Of a DNA stretch of 64,000 nucleotides, positions 10,187-22,059 are shown in pieces (position 1 is the first letter of the stretch; the number at the start of each line of letters is the position of its first letter). Position numbers and translations under genes: made by a program. The notes below the pieces were generated by a model. It was not told the origin of the DNA. It saw nothing but the letters and a program-made list of their open reading frames with translations, and ran no database searches. This stretch comes from an uncultured Eubacterium sp. GTDB taxonomy: Bacteria > Bacillota > Clostridia > Lachnospirales > Lachnospiraceae. The DNA lies in contig CAJUIH010000002.1 of assembly GCA_910586045.1 (NCBI GenBank), positions 17,591-81,590 of the forward strand, written 5' to 3'.

Positions 10187-11503
10187 TTACTCTGCGGACT
10201 CTTCCGCGGCAGGCGCTTCTACTTCCTGTACGCTGGACATAATAATTTCGACCGCTTTTTCTACGGAAAGGTTGCGTTTCATCGCTTCCAGGTCTTCCGT
10301 GCTGATATGTTCCTTCATCTTTTCGCCGGTCATCCCGTAAGCCGCCGCCATCTTGCCGATCTGTTCATCCACTTCTTCTTCCGAAACTTCGATGTGCTCT
10401 TGTTTTGCGATCTGTTCCAGCACAAGGCTGCTCTGGATCCTCTGCACCGCATCCGGCCGTACCTGTTCTTTCATTTTGTCAATCGTAGCGCCGGAAAACT
10501 GCATATACTGATCCAGGGTCAGGCCCTGGCGTGTAATACGTTCGGAAAATTCCTGTACCAGGTTTTCACACTGCAGTTCTATCATCGGTTCCGGAATATC
10601 CATCTGCGAACTGTCAATGACCTGCTGCACCGCTTCGTCCTCCTGCGCGCGTTTTGCGCTGTCCTGCTTGCGCTTTGTCAACATTTCGCGGATTTCCTGC
10701 TTATATTCGTCCACGGTTTCTTTTTCGGATACCATGGAAACAAACTCATCGTCCAACTGCGGTATTTCTTTTGTTTTTACGGAATGGATCTTTACTTTGA
10801 ATAATGCCGGTTTTCCAGCCAGTTCTTTTGCATGGTATTCCTGCGGGAACGTCACGTTGACTTCTACCTCGTCCCCGGCATTATGCCCTACCAACTGGTC
10901 TTCAAACGTATCTATAAAAGAATGGGAGCCGATTTCCAGCGGCTGGTTCTCACCCTTTCCTCCCTCAAACGGTTCTCCGTCCGCAAACCCTTCAAAATCA
11001 ATGACTGCCGTATCACCCTGTTCGATTGCCCGGTCCGTCACATCGACCGTACGTGCCTGCATATTTCTGACACGTTCTATTTCCGCGTCGACCTCTTCAT
11101 CCGTTACGGATACTTCCGCTTTTGTAACAGTCAGGCCCTTATATTCGCCAAGTACAACGGACGGCTTTACCGCTACCTGCGCCACAAATACAAAGTCTTT
11201 GCCCTTTTCAATCTGTGTCACTTCAATATCCGGGCGTGACACGATATCCAGCTCGCTTTCATCCATTGCAGCCGGATATTCCACATTAATGATCGTATTT
11301 GCCGCATCATCATAAAAAACTTCCGGCCCATAAACCTTTTCAATCATCGCCCGCGGTACTTTGCCTTTACGGAATCCTGGAATACGGATTTTGTTTTTCT
11401 GCCTATTGTAAGCTTCCTGTATCGCCTTTTCAAACTTATCAGCGGAAACCGTAACCGTAAGCTTTGCCATGTTTTTTTCTAATGTTTCGACCTGTACACT
11501 CAT
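10187..11503 (-). CDS. tig: Trigger factor, ribosome-associated chaperone
   Basis: 438 residues. Ribosome-binding motif GFRKGKVP near 43-50, FKBP-type prolyl isomerase domain at about 150-245 (GDTAVIDFEGFADGEPFEGG) and a helical C-terminal chaperone arm ending in an acidic EEVDEQI-rich stretch. First gene of tig-clpP-clpX. The ribosome site aaggagg precedes the ATG. Confidence 0.96.
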   Translation of the reverse strand: MSVQVETLEKNMAKLTVTVSADKFEKAIQEAYNRQKNKIRIPGFRKGKVPRAMIEKVYGPEVFYDDAANTIINVEYPAAMDESELDIVSRPDIEVTQIEKGKDFVFVAQVAVKPSVVLGEYKGLTVTKAEVSVTDEEVDAEIERVRNMQARTVDVTDRAIEQGDTAVIDFEGFADGEPFEGGKGENQPLEIGSHSFIDTFEDQLVGHNAGDEVEVNVTFPQEYHAKELAGKPALFKVKIHSVKTKEIPQLDDEFVSMVSEKETVDEYKQEIREMLTKRKQDSAKRAQEDEAVQQVIDSSQMDIPEPMIELQCENLVQEFSERITRQGLTLDQYMQFSGATIDKMKEQVRPDAVQRIQSSLVLEQIAKQEHIEVSEEEVDEQIGKMAAAYGMTGEKMKEHISTEDLEAMKRNLSVEKAVEIIMSSVQEVEAPAAEESAE

Positions 11504-11588
11504 TCTTTTATTTCCTCCTTAAAGCTTGTAAGAAATCCGCGGTGCGGTTTCTTTAGCTGTGATTTCAGCTATTTACAGTCATTTATAG

Positions 11589-11617
11589 ATTATAGCACAG
11601 AGTATTTTAAATTACCA
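11589..11617 (-). promoter_or_regulatory. Extended -10 promoter of tig operon
   Basis: Minus strand: TGCTATAAT, an extended -10 with TATAAT at 11589-11594, and a weak -35 TGGTAA at 11612-11617, spaced by 17 bp. It lies about 90 bp upstream of tig. I saw no CtsR or CIRCE operator. Confidence 0.6.
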
Positions 11618-11682
11618 GTATTTTTTTTAGGAATTGGGCGTTGTTTTGGCCTTGGGCGGTTTTTCGTTACGGCTTCGCGCAC

Positions 11683-11917
11683 GCCTGGGGAGGGGGCTTT
11701 TTCATGCGGCTGTGACTCTCCGTAAAGCAAGAAGTTCTAAGTTTTCTGCATATTCGATTGTAAAACCGGACGGACCGGGCCTGCACCCGCCTTCCGTGGC
11801 GGGCAGGCCCTTTTGGGGACATCCGTGTCCCAAAATCCTGTGTACCGAGCAGAAAACTAAGAACTTCTACGCTTTTCTCCAAAGTCACAGCCGCAGGAAA
11901 AAGCCCCCTACCCAGGC
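11683..11917 (-). repeat. Long structured hairpin element E1 (type I)
   Basis: A 235-bp element, a near-perfect long hairpin. The outer arms are 11683-11749 and 11849-11917 and agree at most positions. Read on the minus strand the centre contains GGATTTT, hairpin 1 (GGGACA / TGTCCC around CGGA), an A-rich linker, hairpin 2 (GGGCCTGCCCGCC paired to GGCGGGTGCAGGCCC around ACGGA) and then CCGGTCCGT. The same plan occurs in E2 and E5. It lies between the tig promoter and an insertion sequence. Confidence 0.85.
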
Positions 11918-11950
11918 TGACAGGAATAAACGATACGTTTTTATTATTTT

Positions 11951-13419
11951 ACACCAGTTTACAACTTTTTACAAAAATAAAAATACAAACCCATCTTTTC
12001 ATTGTATAATTTAAGCGTCCAAACAAAAAAATACGAAAGAAGATGAGTTTGTATCTACCGCTTATTATACATGAAAAATTCTGTCCTGGACAGACTGAAA
12101 AATTATTTTAATGAATATTTTTCGGATGCAACGAAACCCACTGCAAGGAATCTGTTCCTTATCGTTGTTTCCATACTGGCGCTGGACATTTTCCGTTCGG
12201 TACGCTTCGCCCACAGGCATGTGCTTTCAAAAATTTCAGACACATCGCTGAATGCGTATTACTATGCGCTTAAAACTAACAGGCTGGATCATGAATCCTG
12301 GAGGGATGTGACATTATCAAAAGCATTAAAGGCTGTGCCGGAGCAGCTGGCTGCACAGCCCCTGTTCCTTTCCGTTGATGACACGATGGTGGAAAAGGAA
12401 GGTAAAAAATTCGAACTCCGCTCAAAGCTTTTGACCATGCCGCGCATAATGGTTCCAATTACCTGAATGGACACTGTATGGTAAGCATTCTGCTGTCATT
12501 CCCGGTCTTGGCGGACAGTTCCATGCGTTACCTGTCTGTCCCTCTTGGGTACCGGCTCTGGGACAAAAAACAGACAAAGCTGGAAATTGCCGCCGAAATG
12601 GTGCGGCATGCTGTGGACAGCATCGGTTCAGACAGGCAGGTGTTCCTGCTCTGCGACATCTGGTATCCGAAAGGATGTGTTGCAGGCCTTGTGGACGAAT
12701 ATGAAAACCTCGACATCATATGCAATGCCAGAATAGATACAGTCATGTATGACTTTCCGCCGGAACGCACAGGGAAACGGGGCCGTCCAAAGAAATACGG
12801 TGAACGCCTGTCGCCGGAAGATTTCGTGCTTGAATCCCCAAAAACCGGGGACTGAAAGATCGGCGTGCGCCCGATGCTGACCAGGCTCTGGAGCGGGCGT
12901 GTGGTCTATGCCGCTGTCACGCTCCCGAAAAGCGGGAATGGAAGCCGCAGGCTTTTCTTCTGCACAAAAAATCCGGAAAGCATCATTCTGGACTACAGTA
13001 ACTGCGAAGACGAAACAATCCGCGGCTATGGGGAAGAAAATGAAAAATTTCTCCCTGTCGCCTGTTACTCGCCGCGCTGTAACATTGAGGTGTCGTATTA
13101 TGAAAGCAAGACTTTCTGGTCACTGGAGGAATACCGTGTACGCAGCCGTGAAAGTATTGAACGCCTGGTAAATTTAGAGTGTATAGCTTACAGTGCCATG
13201 ACACTGCTCCCATACATTGATGAATCCTTTTCGTGCTACAAGTCTTTGGGCGCACAGGAAACTAAGTTTGGCATTGGACAGCAGATTCAGGCAAGTATAA
13301 TATTCAGCAGTTTCGTAGAATCCCTCGAAACTGTAAAAAAAGCGCAGTCATTTATTAAAATATATAGAAGGCTACGTTTTATCAGGGTTCAAAAAAATCC
13401 AAAAGTTGTAAACTGGTGT
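11951..13419 (+). mobile_element. Degenerate insertion sequence, IS4-like, with 8-bp target duplication
   Basis: Perfect 19-bp terminal inverted repeats ACACCAGTTTACAACTTTT at 11951-11969 and, inverted, at 13401-13419. Both ends are flanked by the direct repeat ATTATTTT (11943-11950 and 13420-13427), an 8-bp target duplication. Length 1469 bp with one transposase gene, now broken. The right-hand duplication overlaps the first bases of 96-bp repeat copy B. IS4-superfamily membership is judged from the DDE motifs; the exact family was not determined. Confidence 0.88.
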
Positions 13420-13440
13420 ATTATTTTATATATTCGGTGA
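12071..13440 (+). pseudogene. Broken DDE transposase of the insertion sequence
   Basis: Three successive frames read as one transposase. Piece 1 (12071-12466) has LFLSVDDTMVEKEGKKFE with the first Asp. A one-T loss near 12430 in the run after AAGC shifts the frame; restored, it reads KLFDHAAHNGSNYLNGH. Piece 2 has LLCDIWYPKGCVAGL with the second Asp and ends at a TGA (12853-12855) where Trp is expected. Piece 3 carries YYESKTFWSLEEYRVRSR with the acidic third residue. The last frame runs through the right inverted repeat to a stop at 13438-13440 in flanking DNA, so the C-terminus may be altered too. Not functional as it stands. Confidence 0.88.
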
Positions 13441-13521
13441 TTAAATACTGCACAATAAACCCGATAAACGGCGGGCCAGAAACAAATGATATTGTGCTGA
13501 AATTTTACGCCGTTTATATAG
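13426..13521 (+). repeat. 96-bp interleaved inverted repeat, copy B
   Basis: Same 96-bp unit as copies A and C with only a few substitutions. The insertion sequence entered exactly at its left edge: the 8-bp duplication ends at 13427, within the first bases of the unit. Confidence 0.8.
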
Positions 13522-13814
13522 GTCTATACAGCTTCTACATAAAGTAATGAAAATGCTTTTACATGGGAAATCTTAACCTTTGACTAAATTGCTGAAGCAT
13601 TATAAAGACTAAACAAACGAAACAGATCTTTTATTTATTCTCTTTTCATCGATTTTTTGAAAGTTTTTCAACTGGTTTACCAATACTCGTATATTTTGTG
13701 TTATCATGTTTTATATGAATTTGGTTTCCTTTTATTTGTCCATGTTTATAAATGGAACCGTTCACTTTTCAAAAATTATTAAATTGCAATTAATATTGAC
13801 AAAGGAGAAAAAAC
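13522..13814 (+). other. AT-rich leader region of the PfpI-like gene
   Basis: 293 bp, clearly more AT-rich than the chromosome backbone. It ends with an aaaggagaa ribosome site. Several TATA-like boxes are present but none pairs with a convincing -35. No gene was recognised. Confidence 0.45.
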
Positions 13815-14414
13815 ATGACAAAAACAGTTTTATTCGTAATTTTACAGCAATATGCAGATTGGGAAGCTGCCTATATTTCATCTGCAATTTCTATGTTAGG
13901 ACAAGGTAACTATGAGATCAAAACAGTATCTTTATCCAAAGAATACATACAGTCAATCGGTGGATTCAAGGTGATGCCAGACTATGATATTGCATCTGTT
14001 CCAGATGATTATGAGGCTCTTATTCTAATTGGAGGCATGACGTGGAGAAGCGAAAATACACAGCCAATTAAGGGACTGGTAAAGGATTGTTTTGAAAAAG
14101 GGAGATTATTAGGCGGAATATGTGACGCTTCTGCATTTTTGGGGACAGTAGGTATACTAAATAATGTAGTTCATACAAGTAATGATTTGAATGATTTAAA
14201 GCAATGGGCAGGGGCTAATTACACCGGAGAAGCCAATTATATTGCGAAGCAGGCAGTCTGCAATAAAAATGTAATAACAGCGAATGGTACCGCACCTTTA
14301 GAATTTGCAAAAGAGATTTTGCTTGCATTAAATGTGACGGATGAAACAGCAGTCGCTGATTGGTACAACTTCCACAAATTAGGCGTCTATACAGCCCCAA
14401 TGCCTAAAATGTAA
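13815..14414 (+). CDS. DJ-1/PfpI family (type 1 glutamine amidotransferase-like) protein
   Basis: 199 residues, cytoplasmic. The nucleophile elbow is GGICDASAFLG (Cys near residue 102) after LILIGGMTW, typical of the DJ-1/PfpI superfamily. The substrate is unknown; members act as proteases, glyoxalases, hydratases or regulators. The third family residue is not the usual ICHG form, closer to the YoaZ-like branch. The gene is AT-rich compared with its neighbours and is flanked by repeats (IS and copy B on the left, E2 on the right), which suggests acquisition by transfer. Confidence 0.82.
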   Translation: MTKTVLFVILQQYADWEAAYISSAISMLGQGNYEIKTVSLSKEYIQSIGGFKVMPDYDIASVPDDYEALILIGGMTWRSENTQPIKGLVKDCFEKGRLLGGICDASAFLGTVGILNNVVHTSNDLNDLKQWAGANYTGEANYIAKQAVCNKNVITANGTAPLEFAKEILLALNVTDETAVADWYNFHKLGVYTAPMPKM

Positions 14415-14490
14415 ATTCCTATTTACAGCGGGGCGCGCCAAGATAAATTATGCTTGTCTATTTTTCCGAACGCACATTGTTTCACTGCCA

Positions 14491-14715
14491 GCCGGAAACG
14501 GGGGTCCCTGCGGCTGTGACTGCGTAAGAACGTTAGAAGCTCTTAGTATTCTGCTCGTAACCTAGGATTTTCAGGCAAGGATGCCTGAAAAAGGGTCTGT
14601 CCGCCACGGACGGCGGATACAGACCCGGTCCGTATACAGCCGAAACCAAAATGCAGAATACTTAGAGCTTCTTACGTTCGAAAGCGTCACAGCCGCGGGG
14701 ACCCCCGTTTCCGGC
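14491..14715 (+). repeat. Long structured hairpin element E2 (type I)
   Basis: 225 bp. The outer arms run inward from 14491 and 14715 (GCCGGAAACGGGGGTCCC... against its complement). The centre has GGATTTT, hairpin 1 (TCAGGCA / TGCCTGA around AGGA), AAA, hairpin 2 (GGGTCTGTCCGCC / GGCGGATACAGACCC around ACGGA) and CCGGTCCGT. It lies between the 3' ends of the PfpI-like gene and lacZ. Just after it, 14716-14775 holds two imperfect direct repeats of GTCCG.GA.GCCG.ACCCTA. Confidence 0.85.
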
Positions 14716-14775
14716 GTCCGCGAAGCCGTACCCTACATTCCCGCTTTCACCGTCCGGGAGGCCGCACCCTATACC

Positions 14776-17886
<3,111 letters not shown>

Positions 17887-18711
17887 CTATGGTTCATTAT
17901 TTGCATGTAAAACTGCTTCATTCATACTCCCGGTCCGGTACCCGTTTAAATCCATCGTCACATATGTAAATCCATACTGCCGCAGACTTTCGGCCACCTG
18001 TTCCCGTATTCCGGGTCCTGCCAGTTTTTTGAAATCCTCCGGCATCACTTCTACGCGCGCCAGACTGCCATGGATGCGTACGCGAAACTGCTGAAATCCC
18101 AGCTCATACAGCTTTTGCTCCGCCTTGTCTACCATGGTTAATTTTTCCTCTGTAATGGTTTCTCCATATACAAAACGGGAAGCAAGACACGCAAACGACT
18201 GCTTATCCCAGGTTGCAAGGCCCATTTGCCTGGAAAGGAGCCGGATTTGCGCCTTGGTCATACCGGATTCGCTAAGCGGGCTTTTGATCCCTAATTCCGC
18301 GATCGCCAAACGGCCTGGACGGTAATCTTTTTCATCATCCAGATTCGACCCCTCGAGCACGGCATCCATACCTTCTTGTTTTGCAATGTGCAGGATCCGC
18401 CCAAACAGTTCCCGCTTACATAAATAGCAGCGGTTCGCGGGATTTTGGGCAAACCCCTCGATGCTTAATTCGTCTACCGGTACCAGAATCTGGCGGATGC
18501 CGTATTGCCTGCAAAATGCCGCCGCCTCGTCCGCTTCCCTTTTGGGAAATACGCGGGAGTTTACCGTAACCGCGACAATCCGGTTTTCCAGCGCTTCCTG
18601 CGCCGCTTTCAGTAAAAAAGCGGAATCGACACCGCCGGAAAACGCGACAGCCGCATGGTGGTACTGTTTTAAATGTTGTATAAAAGCTTCCTGTTTTTCC
18701 TGTAGTGTCAT
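17887..18711 (-). CDS. larE: LarE-like ATP-dependent sulfur transferase
   Basis: 274 residues. PP-loop SGGVDS at 25-30. NPANRCYLCK (Cys95, Cys98) and QSFACLASRF (Cys175) match LarE, which donates sulfur to the pyridinium cofactor precursor of the nickel-pincer nucleotide; Cys175 is near the position of the known sacrificial cysteine. larB and larC are not in the window, so the pathway cannot be confirmed. Neighbours are a thioredoxin reductase-like gene (6 bp upstream) and an E1-like enzyme, both compatible with sulfur transfer. Confidence 0.85.
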   Translation of the reverse strand: MTLQEKQEAFIQHLKQYHHAAVAFSGGVDSAFLLKAAQEALENRIVAVTVNSRVFPKREADEAAAFCRQYGIRQILVPVDELSIEGFAQNPANRCYLCKRELFGRILHIAKQEGMDAVLEGSNLDDEKDYRPGRLAIAELGIKSPLSESGMTKAQIRLLSRQMGLATWDKQSFACLASRFVYGETITEEKLTMVDKAEQKLYELGFQQFRVRIHGSLARVEVMPEDFKKLAGPGIREQVAESLRQYGFTYVTMDLNGYRTGSMNEAVLHANNEP

Positions 18712-18717
18712 TTCGTC

Positions 18718-19689
18718 TTACGGTTCCTTTTTTGCTGTTTTATTTGCATCCGGCAAATCTACGGGCTGTTTTGCGCTGCGGATATACGCGGCCGCGGAAA
18801 CCGCCGCGTTGGCTCCGTCTGAGACCGCCGTAATCACCTGGCGCAGCGCCTTGGTACGCACATCCCCCGCGGCGAAAAACCCGGGCGCGGATGTGGACCC
18901 CGTTTCATCCGCAATAATATAGCCATTTGCGTCCAAATCTACAACCCCTTGCAAATACTGCGTCTGCGGCTGCATACCGACCGCTACAAACGCACCGTCC
19001 ACGGGAATGGTCCTGCCGTCCTTTAATTCCAGCGCGGTGACCGTCTGTTCCCCAGAGATTCTGGCCGGTACCGCTTCCGTTATAATTTCCACATTTTCTT
19101 TTTCCCGCAACTGCTGCACCGTCTGCGCAGAACCGCGAAATTCTTTTCTGCGGTGGATCAAATAGACCTTTTCACATAAATCGGACAGATACATGGCGTC
19201 CCCCAAAGCCGTATCGCCCCCGCCGATTACGGCTGTTTCCTTGCCGCGGTAAAACGCGCCGTCGCAGACCGCACAATACGAGACGCCTTTTCCGGTCAGC
19301 TCCTGTTCGCCCTCTACTCCAAGGCGCCGATGCGAGGCCCCCGCACAGTAAATAACCGTTTTAGCCCGGATCGTCCGCCCGTCCGCAACATGTACGGACC
19401 AGCCGTCCGCTTCTTTCTCAAACCCATCCGCCATACCGTCCTGAAACGCTACGCCCATGCCAAGCGCATGCCCGCGGAATGCTTCGCCCAGGTCAAAGCC
19501 GTTGATTTCGGGCAGTCCAAGATAGTTATCCACCTGGTCGCTCTCGGTAATCTGTCCGGTGCCAAGGTATTCTTTTTCCAAAACAAGCGCCTCCAGATTC
19601 GCCCTTTTCGCATAAACCGCCGCGCAAAGCCCCGCAGGCCCGCTTCCAATAATCAGAACGTCCAGGCTTTCCTTTCGATTTTCTTCCAT
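18718..19689 (-). CDS. trxB: Thioredoxin reductase-like FAD/NAD(P)H disulfide reductase
   Basis: 323 residues. FAD-binding GSGPAG at 15-20, redox-active CAVC at 139-142, NAD(P)H-binding GGGDT at 157-161 and C-terminal FAAGDVR. The C-terminus continues with a short charged tail. It would reduce thioredoxin or a related small thiol protein. No trxA is adjacent. It lies between moeB-like and larE genes on the same strand, so a role in a sulfur relay is possible. A second, housekeeping trxB may exist elsewhere. Confidence 0.88.
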   Translation of the reverse strand: MEENRKESLDVLIIGSGPAGLCAAVYAKRANLEALVLEKEYLGTGQITESDQVDNYLGLPEINGFDLGEAFRGHALGMGVAFQDGMADGFEKEADGWSVHVADGRTIRAKTVIYCAGASHRRLGVEGEQELTGKGVSYCAVCDGAFYRGKETAVIGGGDTALGDAMYLSDLCEKVYLIHRRKEFRGSAQTVQQLREKENVEIITEAVPARISGEQTVTALELKDGRTIPVDGAFVAVGMQPQTQYLQGVVDLDANGYIIADETGSTSAPGFFAAGDVRTKALRQVITAVSDGANAAVSAAAYIRSAKQPVDLPDANKTAKKEP

Positions 19690-19758
19690 TGATTCCCCTT
19701 TTTACTCCCTGCTGTCTTGTAATAACCTATGTGGATATTTTTCCAAAAAGACGGCCTT

Positions 19759-20541
19759 TTATACACTTCCCGGTTTTGTAATAACCGGATGGTCCCCGCA
19801 GACTGCGCACTCTGCTGTCCGTTTCGGCAGGTTTACCGTACGGAAATTCATCGTAAACATATTGCAGGTCAAAAGACGCCCTGTCAGCAGTTCGCCTACG
19901 CCGGTCAGATATTTTACAGCCTCCATCGCCTGTAAACTTCCAATTACCCCGCAGACCATCCCCAGCACGCCCGCCTGTTTTCCGGTCGGCACGGTGCCAT
20001 CTTTCGGCTGGGTCCTGAAAATACAGCGGTAGCACGGTCCCTGGCCCGGCACATAGGTCATAAGCTGTCCCTGAAAACGGATCACCCCCGCATGTACAAA
20101 CGGCTTCCCCGCAAGGACACAGGCGTCATTGATCAAAAACTTCGTCGAAAAATTGTCCGAAGCGTCGATTACGATATCATAATCACTGATTAACTCCATT
20201 ACATTATCCGCCCCTACCGCCACCGGATAGGCCCTTACCTGCGTATCCGGATTGATCCAGCGAATGGCTTCCTGCGCAGACTGCACTTTATCTTTTCCAA
20301 GATCCCCCATTCCGTGCAGAATCTGCCGCTGCAGATTGGACAAATCTACTTTATCCGGGTCTGCGATGCCAATCGTCCCAACGCCGGATCCCGCCAGATA
20401 CATGGCTGCCGGAGATCCCAGTCCCCCTGCCCCCACAACCAGTACTTTGGAATGCAGCAGCTTTTCCTGGCCTTGCACATTAATCTCGCCAACCGCGATC
20501 TGGCGGACATAACGTTCCTGTTGTTCCCGTGTTAGTTCCAT
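19759..20541 (-). CDS. MoeB/ThiF family E1-like adenylyltransferase
   Basis: 260 residues. Nucleotide-binding GAGGLG at 37-42, the conserved NLQRQ stretch and DASDNFSTKFLIND typical of MoeB/ThiF. Two CxxC pairs (CYRC near 170, CAVC near 247) bind structural zinc. It activates the C-terminal Gly-Gly of a sulfur carrier protein (MoaD, ThiS or similar) by adenylation. No carrier protein gene is visible nearby, so molybdopterin, thiamine and another sulfur pathway all remain possible. Confidence 0.87.
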   Translation of the reverse strand: MELTREQQERYVRQIAVGEINVQGQEKLLHSKVLVVGAGGLGSPAAMYLAGSGVGTIGIADPDKVDLSNLQRQILHGMGDLGKDKVQSAQEAIRWINPDTQVRAYPVAVGADNVMELISDYDIVIDASDNFSTKFLINDACVLAGKPFVHAGVIRFQGQLMTYVPGQGPCYRCIFRTQPKDGTVPTGKQAGVLGMVCGVIGSLQAMEAVKYLTGVGELLTGRLLTCNMFTMNFRTVNLPKRTAECAVCGDHPVITKPGSV

Positions 20542-20580
20542 ACTAATCCCTCCTGTAATTTTTTAAAACAGTGCTTTCCC

Positions 20581-22011
20581 TCATCCCGCAAGCTGCAGCA
20601 TATTGATCAGTAAGATCCATGTTAATCCATAATATATGATCACTGCAACCAAATCATTCACGGTAGAAATAAGGGGTCCGGACGCTACCGCAGGATCTAC
20701 TTTCATTTTATGAAAAAACATCGGTATTACGGTTCCCATAATACTGGATATGACCATGGCAACCATAAGCGAAATCCCGATGCAGCCGCTGACCGCAAAT
20801 GAAAATTCCAGAGGCTTTCCCCTAAGCAGAAAAATATAGATCCCGACAAACAAGGTCGAAATGATTCCAAGCAAGAACCCGTTCATAGCCCCCACCCGCA
20901 GTTCTTTGAGCATAAGCTGCAGCCGCTGTCCGCCTTCTAGGTTTTCATCCATCAAAACACGGATCGTGACCGCAAGCGACTGCGTTCCGACATTTCCAGC
21001 CATGCCCAAAATCATAGACTGAAAACAGACAACGATTGTAAGCTGTGATACAATCTGCTCAAACACGCCTACCACACTGGAGACTAGCAGGCCCAGCACC
21101 AACAGCACAACCAGCCACGGAATACGCTTTTTCATACTCTCAACCAACGGTTCATTCAGATCCTCTTCCGCGGTCAGCCCGGCAAGCTTTGCGTAATCTT
21201 CCCCCATTTCTTCATCTACGACTTCCACAATATCCTGTGCCGTAATAACGCCGAGTATCTTTTTATCATTATCCAGTACCGGAATCGAATCTTCGGAATA
21301 GTCTTTTAAATCTTCGATACATTCATCGATCGTCTCTTTTGCGTATACATAGGGATAAGAAGTCGTAACCAGATCTTCCAGCGCCGTGTATCTGCGCGCG
21401 ATAATCAGATCTTTTAAATCGACCGCCCCGTAAAAACCGCCGTTATAATCCGATACATAGATTGTGGATATATTATCATTTTCAGCCGCCTGTGTGATCA
21501 ATTCTTTCATCGCTTCTGGAATCGTCAGGCCGCGCCGGATCAGGATAAAATTGGTCGTCATTTTGCTGCCGATTTCATCATCTTCATACGACTGGATCAG
21601 TCCGATGTCATAGCGGGACTCGGCGTCCATCAGCCGGATAAACTGGTCGGATTTTTCGTCCTCCATTCCATCCAGGATATCGACCGCATCATCCGCATCC
21701 ATAGATTCCAGAATATCCGCCGCGTTTTCCATGCCCAGCTCTTCCAGGTAAACACCCGCACCGTCCCCCATATACGTAAAAATTTCGGATACCGTATCAT
21801 TGGCCAAAAGCTGGTAAAGCTGGATGTGCTCTTCCTTGGTCAGTTCCCCCCAAACAGACGCAATATCGTTTTCATGGTAGTCTTCCAGCTTTTCACGGAT
21901 CACCTGCGGCGGACTGCCGCTTTTTATGATCTCGATTAATTCTTTCTCATAGTCTCTTTTTTCCGGGAAATCCGTCTCTAAAGAATTGCCCATGCTGTTT
22001 TCTTCGCTCAT
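20581..22011 (-). CDS. mgtE: Magnesium transporter MgtE
   Basis: About 476 residues: acidic N-terminal helical domain, a CBS domain pair in the middle, and five C-terminal membrane segments with the family stretch GMAGNVGTQSLAV. Takes up Mg2+ and is gated by Mg2+ bound between N and CBS domains. An in-frame ATG exists at 22038, but the one at 22011 has a ggggtg ribosome site 6 nt away, so I prefer it. It lies 48 bp after the DUF815 ATPase. No M-box leader was found. Confidence 0.93.
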   Translation of the reverse strand: MSEENSMGNSLETDFPEKRDYEKELIEIIKSGSPPQVIREKLEDYHENDIASVWGELTKEEHIQLYQLLANDTVSEIFTYMGDGAGVYLEELGMENAADILESMDADDAVDILDGMEDEKSDQFIRLMDAESRYDIGLIQSYEDDEIGSKMTTNFILIRRGLTIPEAMKELITQAAENDNISTIYVSDYNGGFYGAVDLKDLIIARRYTALEDLVTTSYPYVYAKETIDECIEDLKDYSEDSIPVLDNDKKILGVITAQDIVEVVDEEMGEDYAKLAGLTAEEDLNEPLVESMKKRIPWLVVLLVLGLLVSSVVGVFEQIVSQLTIVVCFQSMILGMAGNVGTQSLAVTIRVLMDENLEGGQRLQLMLKELRVGAMNGFLLGIISTLFVGIYIFLLRGKPLEFSFAVSGCIGISLMVAMVISSIMGTVIPMFFHKMKVDPAVASGPLISTVNDLVAVIIYYGLTWILLINMLQLAG

Positions 22012-22059
22012 CTTGCACCCCGCTTTCTTTGCGGGCATACGGATATCCCCACAATTTTT

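Noticed and set aside
10617..11315. 232-codon plus-strand frame opposite tig
   Set aside because: Ser/Thr-rich antisense shadow of trigger factor; no start signal.
11683..11917. E1 as a simple rho-independent terminator of a neighbouring gene
   Set aside because: Arms of about 65 bp, an organised centre and no terminal U-run; the same plan recurs at four other unrelated sites.
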